Origin: Bacteroidales bacterium
Lineage (GTDB): Bacteria > Bacteroidota > Bacteroidia > Bacteroidales > VadinHA17
Direction of reading: 5' to 3'
DNA length: 32,294 bases
Assembly (NCBI GenBank): GCA_012513795.1
Contig: JAAZBN010000155.1
Location: 1 to 32,294, forward strand
Part shown: piece by piece, positions 1 to 7,866 of the stretch
How the letters are laid out: the number at the start of each line of letters is the position of its first letter
Numbering within the stretch: the stretch's first letter is position 1
The notes under the pieces: generated by a model
Database searches by the model: none
Told to the model about the DNA's origin: nothing
The model's input: the letters and a program-made list of their open reading frames with translations, nothing else
Position numbers and translations under genes: made by a program

Positions 1-272
1 GATTCAGGTTTGCGCTGTTTGCCTTTGCTGATGCCGGATTGCTTGTCAGGGAGGGATTCATGGATGGGGGATACTACACCGTGCCGGCATTGGGAGCAGG
101 TGTCAGGATAAGGAATGATCAACTTGTAATAAACACTCTTCAGATAAGGCTTGCCTGGTATCCCAACTCTCCCCCCTACTCGGTTCATTCGTGGATCACT
201 GCCAACAGCCTGGTGAGGCTCAAGCCACCACGTTTTGAGCCTTCCCCTCCGGGTGTTGCTCCTTTTATCTGA
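1..272 (+). CDS. C-terminal fragment of an outer-membrane beta-barrel protein (Omp85/BamA-like possible)
   Basis: The reading frame is already open at base 3 and ends at a TGA at 270-272, so only the last 89 residues of a longer protein are present. The visible sequence alternates hydrophobic and polar residues (FRFALFAFADAG, then GAGVRIRNDQLVINTLQIRLAWYP), as in amphipathic strands of an outer-membrane barrel. The FADAG-like strand followed by a GxGVRI strand resembles the end of Omp85/surface-antigen barrels. The family call is inference, because the diagnostic POTRA domains and most of the barrel lie outside the window. The internal ATG at 60 is not a likely start, since the preceding codons read as continuous protein. 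An unusual proline-rich tail (PPRFEPSPPG) follows the last strand. Confidence 0.5.
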   Translation, partial: FRFALFAFADAGLLVREGFMDGGYYTVPALGAGVRIRNDQLVINTLQIRLAWYPNSPPYSVHSWITANSLVRLKPPRFEPSPPGVAPFI

Positions 273-368
273 AAGGGTCCGTTTTTTCATGCAGATTATT
301 GATGATGAACAGATATGACAGGTTTCACTCTTTTGCAGTGGTAACGGGTCAGTTCCGTCAACGTTGTT

Positions 369-376
369 TATATTTG
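369..376 (+). promoter_or_regulatory. Bacteroidota-type -7 box upstream of tilS
   Basis: TATATTTG fits the Bacteroidota sigma-ABfr -7 consensus TAnnTTTG exactly and lies 16 bp before the tilS ATG, which would leave a very short leader. No good -33 TTTG is seen at the usual spacing. The box sits between the arms of an inverted repeat, ACGTTG (361-366) and CAACGT (384-389), which could be an operator. Confidence 0.45.
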
Positions 377-392
377 TATTAAGCAACGTGGC

Positions 393-1709
393 ATGTTAAG
401 CAGGTTCATCGAATACGCAAGGCAGGAAAGGCTTTTTGGTACCGGCAGCAGAATACTGGTGGCAGTAAGCGGTGGCGTGGATTCAATGGTGATGGCCTGG
501 CTCTTCAGGCAGTCAGGTATAGAACACTCGATAGCACACTGCAACTTCTCACTCAGGGGTGAGGAGTCTGATGGCGATGAAGAGATGGTTGCCTCCTGGG
601 CGGCAGACAACAGTATTCCCTTCTATCAGAAGAAGTTTGACACCATGGGCCATGCAGCCTCGAGGAAGATATCGGTGCAGATGGCTGCCAGGGAACTGCG
701 CTATGAATGGTTCGGTTCACTGCTCAGGAGTGAAGGATTTGATTCGGTAGCAGTGGCTCACAACCTTAATGACAATGTTGAGACCTTTCTGATCAACCTG
801 ATGAGGGGAACCGGGCTGAACGGGCTCACCGGCATGAAACAGCACGCCGGGGAGGTGATCAGGCCACTCCTCTTTGCCACAAGGGCTGAGATCACTGCAT
901 TTGCCGAAGAGCAGAAAATCATGTACCGTGAAGACAGTTCGAACAGCCAGATGAAGTATACCCGGAACAGGATAAGGCACACTGTCATTCCGGATATGGA
1001 GAAGGTGAATCCGGGAGTGCTTGATGCCATAACCGGCACCATGCATCATCTTGCATCATCCTCAGAGATTGTTGACAGGCACATATCCAGGCTGAGCCAG
1101 GAGCTCTTCAGGCCAAAGGGCGAAGGAACCGAGGCAGACATAGGCAGTCTGACGGAACTGACCCCGGCTGAGCCACACATCTTCGAGTTATTCCGGCAGT
1201 ACGGGCTCTCTTCCAGACAGACATCAGAGATGATGGCCCTGTTGCATTCAGATACAGGAAAGTACCTATGCACCTCTACTCACAGGCTGCTTAATGACAG
1301 GGGGAAGATCATCATCACCCCGAGGAGTGCGGAGGAGCCATCGGAGTACAGTTTCAACTCCCTTGATGAGATGCGGATTTCCGGACCATTCAGTGACCTG
1401 CGTATAGAGGAGCCAACAGGTGAGCCACTGCCTGCCTCTCACCTCATCGCCTCACTTGATTTTGACCTGGTGAACTTCCCCGTAGCGGTGAGGCCCTGGG
1501 AGCCGGGAGACAGATTCAGGCCATTGGGAATGAGGAAGATGAAGAAGATCAGCGACTTCCTTATTGACCTCAAAGTGCCAGTTACGGAAAAGGGAAAGGT
1601 ACTGTTGCTCCTTTCCGCTGGAGAGGTGATGTGGGTTATGGGTTACAGGATTGATGACAGGTACAGGGTCACGGAGCAGACCGTCAGGATTCTTGTGCTG
1701 ACTGTCTGA
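393..1709 (+). CDS. tilS: tRNA(Ile)-lysidine synthase TilS
   Basis: TilS ligates lysine to C34 of the CAU-anticodon tRNA(Ile), using ATP, so that the tRNA reads AUA codons as isoleucine. It acts in the cytoplasm and is usually essential. The 438-residue product carries the PP-loop ATP-pyrophosphatase motif SGGVDS at residues 26-31, followed by AHCNFSLRGEESDGDE and the VAHNLNDNVETFLINLMRGTGLNGLTGM block typical of the N-terminal domain. The last ~75 residues (RPWEPGDRFRPLGM... KKISDFLIDLKVP) match the TilS C-terminal domain. The length is normal for the full-length bacterial form. It is transcribed convergently with aroC, with only 28 bp between the stops. The ATG at 393 has a weak Shine-Dalgarno, as is common in Bacteroidota, and a -7 box just upstream supports it. 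Confidence 0.95.
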   Translation: MLSRFIEYARQERLFGTGSRILVAVSGGVDSMVMAWLFRQSGIEHSIAHCNFSLRGEESDGDEEMVASWAADNSIPFYQKKFDTMGHAASRKISVQMAARELRYEWFGSLLRSEGFDSVAVAHNLNDNVETFLINLMRGTGLNGLTGMKQHAGEVIRPLLFATRAEITAFAEEQKIMYREDSSNSQMKYTRNRIRHTVIPDMEKVNPGVLDAITGTMHHLASSSEIVDRHISRLSQELFRPKGEGTEADIGSLTELTPAEPHIFELFRQYGLSSRQTSEMMALLHSDTGKYLCTSTHRLLNDRGKIIITPRSAEEPSEYSFNSLDEMRISGPFSDLRIEEPTGEPLPASHLIASLDFDLVNFPVAVRPWEPGDRFRPLGMRKMKKISDFLIDLKVPVTEKGKVLLLLSAGEVMWVMGYRIDDRYRVTEQTVRILVLTV

Positions 1710-1737
1710 TTATTGACGCTTGTGCGAATAACAAAGA

Positions 1738-2733
1738 TTATCTCTCCCTGATACCGTTTATTCCCCGGTCTGTCATTAGCAGGTCTGCCAGTCCTATTGC
1801 CACTGCTGATTCGAGGATGACCGGTATTCGCCTTGCGATGCATGTATCATGTCTGCCGGTTATCTCCAGCTCGGTCATCTCACCCGTTGCGGTGTCAAAT
1901 GTTTTCTGTGGCACACCCGTGCTGGCAGCCGGTTTCACGGAGACCCGCATGACAAGATCATTGCCGTTGGTTATTCCGCCATTGATGCCGCCGGCGTTGT
2001 TTGTGGAGGTTTTGCCCCTTGCGTCAACGAAGGGGTCATTATGCACTGAGCCATAACTTCGCGAGGAGGCAAATCCCGCCCCGAACTCCACTCCGTTGAC
2101 TGCTGGTATTCCGAAGGCTATCATACCCAGTGCTGCCTCTACGGACATGAATGCCGGTTCGCCGAGTCCTTTGGGGACATTCTTTACAACGCACTCAACC
2201 ACTCCTCCAACAGTATCATTTGTCTCCATTGCCCTGGCGATGGCAGCCGCTGTATCCGTTTCTCCACCGGCTTCCACCAGGCTGGCTGATATAATAGCGG
2301 GTGACAGAATCTGGCGTGCGAAGTAGCCGGCAGCCACGATACCCCAGGTCAGGCGTCCGGAGAAATGGCCTCCGCCCCGCATATCACTAAAGCCTTTATA
2401 CTTGAATCCTGCCGTAAAATCTGCATGACCCGGGCGCGGAATGCTTGTAAACTGCTCGTAATCGCCCGGCCGGAAATCACGGTTTCGTGTACAGAGGACG
2501 AGCGGGGCTCCTGTTGTATGGTCATTAATGATCCCGCTGATCACCTCAGGCTCATCACTCTCCCTGCGTGCAGTGGTACCCGGCAGTAAACCCTTTCGTC
2601 TTGAAAGGTCGGCCATGAGTTCTTCCTTCCAGTATTGCAGGCCGGCCGGGCAGCCGTCAATTATTACACCCACAAACGGGCCATGTGACTCTCCGAATAT
2701 AGATACCCTGAATATTGTTCCTATTGTATTCAT
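1738..2733 (-). CDS. aroC: chorismate synthase AroC
   Basis: AroC catalyses the last step of the shikimate pathway, 5-enolpyruvylshikimate-3-phosphate to chorismate, with reduced FMN as cofactor. The N-terminal signature GESHGPFVGVIIDGCPAG is intact (catalytic-type H17), and a second conserved histidine lies in RPGHADF (H103). The third family block is present in the variant form DMRGGGHFSGRLT rather than the common RSSARET form. At 331 residues it is a little shorter than most AroC proteins (about 350-390), ending shortly after MTDRGINGIRER. Its start overlaps the end of aroB by 4 bp (2730-2733), so the two are almost certainly cotranscribed and translationally coupled. FMN-reductase activity is not expected here; like most bacterial enzymes it should depend on another flavin reductase. 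Confidence 0.95.
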   Translation of the reverse strand: MNTIGTIFRVSIFGESHGPFVGVIIDGCPAGLQYWKEELMADLSRRKGLLPGTTARRESDEPEVISGIINDHTTGAPLVLCTRNRDFRPGDYEQFTSIPRPGHADFTAGFKYKGFSDMRGGGHFSGRLTWGIVAAGYFARQILSPAIISASLVEAGGETDTAAAIARAMETNDTVGGVVECVVKNVPKGLGEPAFMSVEAALGMIAFGIPAVNGVEFGAGFASSRSYGSVHNDPFVDARGKTSTNNAGGINGGITNGNDLVMRVSVKPAASTGVPQKTFDTATGEMTELEITGRHDTCIARRIPVILESAVAIGLADLLMTDRGINGIRER

Positions 2734-3794
2734 TTTCCCTGTTGTATTGACTGACTGTTATCTTTTCTTTCGTTGTAATAATTTACAAATGCCTGCAGGT
2801 CTGTGAGGGAGAGCCGCCGTACAATTGCTTTTCCCACAGCTCTCAGCAGCACAAAATTCACTGACCCTGCCTCGCTCTTTTTATCCCTGGCTATTCTTCC
2901 GATTACATTAGGTGGTAATTCTGCCTCACGGATCAATCCTGCCTTCTCCATCTCCACGCTGAGAAGCCTGTACTCAGCATGGGGCATCTCCCCGGTCCAG
3001 GCTGACAGTTCCGCGGCTATTACCATTCCCCGGGCAACAGCCACTCCATGAGGCATGCCGTAGTGAATCTCCAGAACATGTCCGAAGGTATGACCAAAAT
3101 TCAGTAACCTCCTGATGCCATTCTCCATCGGATCACGTCTGACTATTGCAGCCTTGATCCTTACTGATCTGAGGATAAGATCACCGAGAATGCCGGGATC
3201 ACGGGCTGCAATCCTGTCAGCTGAAGCTGAGAGGTCAAAGAACAGGTTTCGGTCCCGTATGGCTGCATGCTTGTACATCTCTCCCATCCCTGACAGGAAT
3301 TCCTCTTCAGGCAGTGTAGCCAGCATATTATGGTCACACAACACAAACTCCGGCTGCCGGATGGTTCCTATAATATTCTTGTATTCTCCCAGGTTCACAC
3401 CGTTTTTTCCTCCGATGCTTGCATCTATCTGGGAGAGAAGGCTGGTTGACACAAACGCATGCCTCACTCCACGCATGAACAGTGATGCTGTCAGGCCGGC
3501 AATGTCACAGACGACCCCTCCGCCAAAGCCCAGTACGAATGATGAACGGTCAGCTCCCGCATCAAGCATCCTTCTGCAGAGATCAATCACCACCTGCGGT
3601 GTCTTGCTTTTTTCGCCGGCTTCTATCTCCAGCACCTCGCCCTTCGGGAAAATATCCCGGTAAATCCTGCCAACATTAGTGTCAGTGATTATATACAGGC
3701 CTTTTGCGGGTAGTCTTTCGCGGAGATCATCCACGGTACCACCCATTAAGATTACTGACTCTCCGCCTGCAGTATTGATCTTTATGCTCTTCAT
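2730..3794 (-). CDS. aroB: 3-dehydroquinate synthase AroB
   Basis: AroB converts DAHP to 3-dehydroquinate, the second shikimate step, with NAD and a divalent metal. Seen in the protein are the NAD-binding stretch LGFGGGVVCDIAGLTAS, the SLLSQIDASIGGKNGVNLGEYKN region, and the metal-ligand motifs SGMGEMYKHA, NFGHTFGH and PHGVAVA. I place the start at the ATG at 3794 (MKSIKINTAGG, 354 residues). The frame can be extended to a TTG at 3812, adding six hydrophobic residues, but ATG is preferred and the extension matches nothing in the family. It is the upstream gene of an aroB-aroC pair with a 4-bp overlap. The divergent nth gene begins 120 bp away, and the shared upstream region contains a palindrome at 3839-3853. 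Confidence 0.94.
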   Translation of the reverse strand: MKSIKINTAGGESVILMGGTVDDLRERLPAKGLYIITDTNVGRIYRDIFPKGEVLEIEAGEKSKTPQVVIDLCRRMLDAGADRSSFVLGFGGGVVCDIAGLTASLFMRGVRHAFVSTSLLSQIDASIGGKNGVNLGEYKNIIGTIRQPEFVLCDHNMLATLPEEEFLSGMGEMYKHAAIRDRNLFFDLSASADRIAARDPGILGDLILRSVRIKAAIVRRDPMENGIRRLLNFGHTFGHVLEIHYGMPHGVAVARGMVIAAELSAWTGEMPHAEYRLLSVEMEKAGLIREAELPPNVIGRIARDKKSEAGSVNFVLLRAVGKAIVRRLSLTDLQAFVNYYNERKDNSQSIQQGK

Positions 3795-3838
3795 CAAGGC
3801 GAAAAATAGCAAACAGAACCGTCACTTACCATGATTTT

Positions 3839-3853
3839 ATTCACATAGTGAAT
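3839..3853. promoter_or_regulatory. palindrome in the aroB/nth divergent intergenic region
   Basis: ATTCAC and GTGAAT form a perfect 6-bp inverted repeat around a 3-bp centre (ATA). It lies between the divergent starts of aroB (3794) and nth (3914) and is followed by A-rich DNA (3861-3881). It has the size of a dimeric regulator site, but no family is recognised and no clear TAnnTTTG box is near. This is a candidate only. Confidence 0.25.
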
Positions 3854-3913
3854 GTTTGGCAAAAAAAAATTAAAAAAAATACTACATTCAACTCCTGAAA
3901 CCAAGATGGGAGC

Positions 3914-4564
3914 GTGAAGATAAGTGACAGGTACAGGTATGTGCTGGACTGGTTTGCTGCGAACATGCCTGTCGCTGAGACAGAGCTCAGGTACAATGAT
4001 CCTTTCCAGCTGATAGTGGCGGTGATCCTTTCGGCGCAGTGCACTGACAAGCGGGTCAACATGATCACTCCTGTTCTCTTTTCGCGTTTTCCGGACCCAC
4101 TGTCCATGGCTGCTGCCACGCAGGAGGAGATTTTTGAGCTGATAAAGAGCTGCTCATATCCCAACAGTAAGGCAAAACATCTTAAAGGGATGGCTGAGAT
4201 GGTAGTCAATCGCTTCGATGGTCATGTTCCATCCGGGAGAGATGAGCTGACGCAACTTCCCGGTGTAGGCAGGAAGACTGCGAACGTGATTGCTTCAGTA
4301 GTATGGAACAGTCCGGTGATAGCTGTTGACACCCATGTTTTCAGGGTGGCGCGGCGGCTGGGGCTCACCCCGGGGGCAGGAACGCCATTGGAAGTGGAAC
4401 TCCGGCTTACGCGTGAGATACCGCCTGATGTCAGGGCAAAGGCTCATCACTGGCTACTTCTTCATGGCAGGTATGTCTGCACGGCACGCAAGCCCGGTTG
4501 CCAGGCATGCGGACTGAAACAATGGTGCGCATGGTATGCGGGCCATGACGGGAAAATAAGTTGA
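3914..4564 (+). CDS. nth: endonuclease III (DNA glycosylase/AP lyase) Nth
   Basis: Nth removes oxidised pyrimidines from DNA and nicks the abasic site, the first step of base-excision repair. The 216-residue protein has the family layout: the N-terminal block ILSAQCTDKRVN (residues 38-49), the helix-hairpin-helix LPGVGRKTANV with catalytic K121, and the catalytic aspartate D139 in AVDTHVFRV. The C-terminal [4Fe-4S] cluster motif is C189-X6-C196-X2-C199-X5-C205. Every active-site and cluster residue is present. The start is the GTG at 3914; an ATG at 3906 runs into a stop after three codons, so GTG is the only start that gives the full N-terminus. It stands alone, divergent from aroB, with the histidine kinase starting 69 bp downstream. 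Confidence 0.95.
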   Translation: MKISDRYRYVLDWFAANMPVAETELRYNDPFQLIVAVILSAQCTDKRVNMITPVLFSRFPDPLSMAAATQEEIFELIKSCSYPNSKAKHLKGMAEMVVNRFDGHVPSGRDELTQLPGVGRKTANVIASVVWNSPVIAVDTHVFRVARRLGLTPGAGTPLEVELRLTREIPPDVRAKAHHWLLLHGRYVCTARKPGCQACGLKQWCAWYAGHDGKIS

Positions 4565-4632
4565 CGGGAAAATGCGTTATATTCCTTACATAGATCAGAA
4601 TATTAACACCATTCCGTCATTCCCCGCATTCA

Positions 4633-7600
4633 ATGTACAACACAAGCACTCAGATGGAAAAGAGAAAAGAGAGAGTCACTGACCCGGAAGAATCGCCGGC
4701 TTACCTGACTGCGCTCAAACATCTTGCAGACATTCCTGAGCTGGCCTTCAACACCACCAACCAGCTGATAACCCTGAGTAACCTCGAGACACAGAAATAC
4801 ATAGAGGTAAACCAGGCTTTCCTTGAGACAACCGGATACAGCAGGGAAGATATTATCGGAAAAACTTCCGAAGATATCCAGCTTTATGTTGACCTTATCC
4901 AGAACCGAAAGTACATGAGACTGCTCACAAGGCTCAAGAGGGTAAGTGATCTCGAGATCAATCTGCGCATGCGTTCCGGGGAGGAACGTGCTTTTCTCTT
5001 CAGTGCCCGTACCTTTTTCGTTGGTGAGGATATTTATCTGATAACATACTACAATGATATAAGCGCGCTCAACGGAGGTTATGCCAGGGCCGAATCTGAA
5101 AAGATCCTCAGGGAAATATTCGATTCAATGAGCAGCTATGCCATAATACTGAGGCGGGAAGAAGAAAACAGACACTTCATCATAGATTTCAACTACAGGG
5201 CTGAAGATGTGGAACAGCTCGAGCGTAAGGAGATGCTGGGCAAGGAGATCATGGAGACTCCGCTGGCGACGAACGAAGCCTTTATCAGCCTGCTCGAAAA
5301 CCTCGAGTCGAGCCGCCGTCCCTACAAGTTGCCCGTCTCCCCCGACGGGACTGACGAGGCTGGTTACTACATCGGTCTTCTGCTCTCAACAGGCGACATA
5401 CTTGTCACATGGGAGGCCGGGAAAGCCCAGAAGGAAAGGGAAAGTGAGATACTCAAGCAGGGGATTGTTTTTGAAACCTTTGCCGAACTCCTGCCGGAGA
5501 TGATCATTGAAATAGACACTCAGGGTCATGTCACCTTCATGAACACTCAGGGAATGATGACCCTGGGGTTTGACAACAATGACCTTGCCAGGGGGGTGAT
5601 GTTATCCGACCTGTTTCTGCCAGATGACCTTGACAGGCTGATGAGAGAACTGTCAGGGCTGACCAGGCCGGGCCAGATCACCTTTGATGAATATGTGCTA
5701 ACAAATAAGCTGCAAAGAAATGTTTCGGTACTGTTCCATGCCGGGCCCATTATCATCCGAGAGAGGGTTACCGGTTACCGTTGTGTTCTTACCGACGTCA
5801 GTAAGCACAAAGAGTATGAGCAGAAGCTGTCAAATGAGAAGGCCCTGCTGGAACACCTCATTGACGCCGCTCCCGAGGCCATTGTCCTTACTGATTTTGA
5901 CGGGCGCATAATCCGAATCAACCGTGGATTCACTGAACTCTTCGGCTATGATGCCGATGAGTCTGCCAACCGGATGATTGATGATCTGGTGGTCCCGGAC
6001 GAGCTTCGCGACGAGGCTGTAAAGATAGATGAGGTTGCCCTTGCCAATGGCACCGGTTACCTGGAAACCATCAGGAAGGACAAACAGGGGAACAGGATAA
6101 ACGTATCATTGATAGCCTCTTCTGTCATCTCAAATGAAAAAACCATAGCTTTCCTTGGCATCTACCGTGATATCTCAAGGGAGATAAAGAGCAGGCTGAT
6201 GCAGGAAATACAGTATAACATATCTACTGTGGCACTGCAGGACAGTGATATCTTCGATATCTATCCGACAATTGTAAAGGAGATCGGAAAGCTCTGGAAT
6301 GTCAACAATTTTTTCATCGCCCTCTACAACAGGGAGAAAGACACCCTGACATTCCCCTTCTTTGCTGATGAGCGTGACCATTTCCAGGAGACAGCTGCAA
6401 GGAATACGCTCACAGGGTGGGTAATCAGAAATAACAAATCCGTGCTGCTTGATGAGAATGATATCCTTAAGATTGAGAAGACCGGCGCCATCAGTCTTGT
6501 TGGCTCCCCCTGCAAGATATGGATGGGGGTGCCGCTCAGGATGGATGACGAGGTTATAGGGGCCATCTGTCTGCAGGACTACAAAAAGATTGATGCCTTT
6601 AACAATGATGACCTGCAGGTCTTTGAGTTCATTGCAAACCAGATTGTAATGACGCTGCAGAGGCGCCGCATGCTTGACAACCTGATCACGGCCCGTAAGA
6701 GAGCCGAGGAAGCTGCCTTTTCCAAACAGCAGTTCATGTCAACCATGAGCCACGAGATCCGGACCCCTCTCAATGAGGTGATTGGCATCACCAATCTCCT
6801 TCACCAGAGCAACCCGAGGGAGGATCAGATGGATTATATAAACACCCTTCGCTTTTCAGCCAACCATCTCCTCTCACTGGTCAATGACATACTTGACTAT
6901 AACAAGATGGAAGCCGGCAAGATCGTCTTCGAGAAAACGGAGTTTGACCTGGCCAGCATGCTCGAGGATATCAAGAGATCATACAGCCACAGGGCCCTGG
7001 AAAAAGGAATCTATTTCGCCCTGGAAAAGAGTCCTGATCTGCCTGTGACACTCATTGGTGACCCGATCAGACTTAACCAGATTCTTTCAAATCTTCTCTC
7101 GAATGCCATGAAATTCACCTCCCGCGGCGGAGTCACTCTGAAGGCCTCGGTGAAGGAGCGACAGGAGGGCAAGGCTTTGATTGAGTTTATTGTGGCGGAT
7201 ACCGGAATAGGCATAGCTGCCGAGAAGCAGGATGAGATCTTTGAGAGCTACGCGCAGGCATCGTCTGACACAACCAGGAAATATGGCGGAACAGGATTGG
7301 GACTGGCTATCTGCAAGAGGCTGGTTGACCTTCAGGGAGGCGCCATCAGTGTTGAGAGTGAGCCTGATAAGGGTTCGGTATTCACCTTTTCAATTGAATA
7401 CACCGTACCCGCAACAGAAACCAGATCGCCTGATCAGGCAGCTGTGGCAGACAGCATGAAAGGGCTTGCCGGAAAGAGGATCCTGGTAGCTGAAGACAAT
7501 AAGATCAACTTCTTTGTTGCCAATAAATTCCTTGAGAGCTGGGGCGTAATAGTCACCCATGTTGAGAATGGCGCCCTGGCGCTGGAGGAGATAAAGAGGC

Positions 7601-7839
7601 AGGAATTTGACCTGATACTAATGGATCTCCATATGCCGGTGATGGATGGCATTGAGGCCACACGGGTTATCAGGAGCTCGGCCGACAAGAAGATCAGCCA
7701 GATACCTATAGTGGCCCTCACTGCCGCAGTCATGTCAGAAGCTCATGACAAGATAGAGAACCTGGCTATCAATGACTATGTGCTTAAGCCTTTTAAGCCC
7801 AGGGACCTGTATGACAGGATCTCGAGAAATGTGAGATAA
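4633..7839 (+). CDS. soluble hybrid sensor histidine kinase (multi-PAS, GAF, HisKA, HATPase, REC)
   Basis: This is a 1068-residue hybrid two-component kinase without an obvious transmembrane segment or signal peptide, so sensing is probably cytoplasmic. Rough layout: a PAS-like domain (~35-145), a more divergent PAS-like region (~155-265), PAS (~275-395), PAS (~402-515), GAF (~525-675), HisKA (~695-765), HATPase_c (~805-925) and a C-terminal receiver (~948-1065). The phospho-acceptor is H707 in STMSHEIRTPL. The ATP site shows NQILSNLLSNAMKFT (N box), DTGIGI (G1) and GGTGLGLA (G2). The receiver aspartate is D998 in LILMDLHMPVMDG, with K1052 in LKPF. No response regulator or effector gene is adjacent, so its phosphorelay partner is unknown. 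The signal (redox, gas or small molecule) cannot be read from sequence, and no haem or flavin motif is evident. Confidence 0.92.
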   Translation: MYNTSTQMEKRKERVTDPEESPAYLTALKHLADIPELAFNTTNQLITLSNLETQKYIEVNQAFLETTGYSREDIIGKTSEDIQLYVDLIQNRKYMRLLTRLKRVSDLEINLRMRSGEERAFLFSARTFFVGEDIYLITYYNDISALNGGYARAESEKILREIFDSMSSYAIILRREEENRHFIIDFNYRAEDVEQLERKEMLGKEIMETPLATNEAFISLLENLESSRRPYKLPVSPDGTDEAGYYIGLLLSTGDILVTWEAGKAQKERESEILKQGIVFETFAELLPEMIIEIDTQGHVTFMNTQGMMTLGFDNNDLARGVMLSDLFLPDDLDRLMRELSGLTRPGQITFDEYVLTNKLQRNVSVLFHAGPIIIRERVTGYRCVLTDVSKHKEYEQKLSNEKALLEHLIDAAPEAIVLTDFDGRIIRINRGFTELFGYDADESANRMIDDLVVPDELRDEAVKIDEVALANGTGYLETIRKDKQGNRINVSLIASSVISNEKTIAFLGIYRDISREIKSRLMQEIQYNISTVALQDSDIFDIYPTIVKEIGKLWNVNNFFIALYNREKDTLTFPFFADERDHFQETAARNTLTGWVIRNNKSVLLDENDILKIEKTGAISLVGSPCKIWMGVPLRMDDEVIGAICLQDYKKIDAFNNDDLQVFEFIANQIVMTLQRRRMLDNLITARKRAEEAAFSKQQFMSTMSHEIRTPLNEVIGITNLLHQSNPREDQMDYINTLRFSANHLLSLVNDILDYNKMEAGKIVFEKTEFDLASMLEDIKRSYSHRALEKGIYFALEKSPDLPVTLIGDPIRLNQILSNLLSNAMKFTSRGGVTLKASVKERQEGKALIEFIVADTGIGIAAEKQDEIFESYAQASSDTTRKYGGTGLGLAICKRLVDLQGGAISVESEPDKGSVFTFSIEYTVPATETRSPDQAAVADSMKGLAGKRILVAEDNKINFFVANKFLESWGVIVTHVENGALALEEIKRQEFDLILMDLHMPVMDGIEATRVIRSSADKKISQIPIVALTAAVMSEAHDKIENLAINDYVLKPFKPRDLYDRISRNVR

Positions 7840-7840
7840 T

Positions 7841-7866
7841 AGGGTTTGCGGGTTTCATTCAACCCT
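7841..7866. terminator. possible weak hairpin between convergent genes
   Basis: GGGTT (7850-7854) can pair with AACCC (7861-7865), or AGGGTT (7841-7846) with AACCCT (7861-7866), in the 26-bp gap between the kinase and TPR genes. There is no T-run on either side, so termination here is only a possibility. Confidence 0.25.

Noticed and set aside
1710-1731. Terminator between tilS and aroC
   Set aside because: TTATT/AATAA with CGC/GCG can pair, but the stem is AT-rich with a bulge and lacks a T-run; too weak to list.
3115-3663. 182-codon open frame antisense to aroB
   Set aside because: Shadow of aroB; no start signal or recognisable domain.
3795-3812. TTG start extending AroB by six residues
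   Set aside because: Adds only LFFAL-type residues before a good ATG, with no ribosome-site support.
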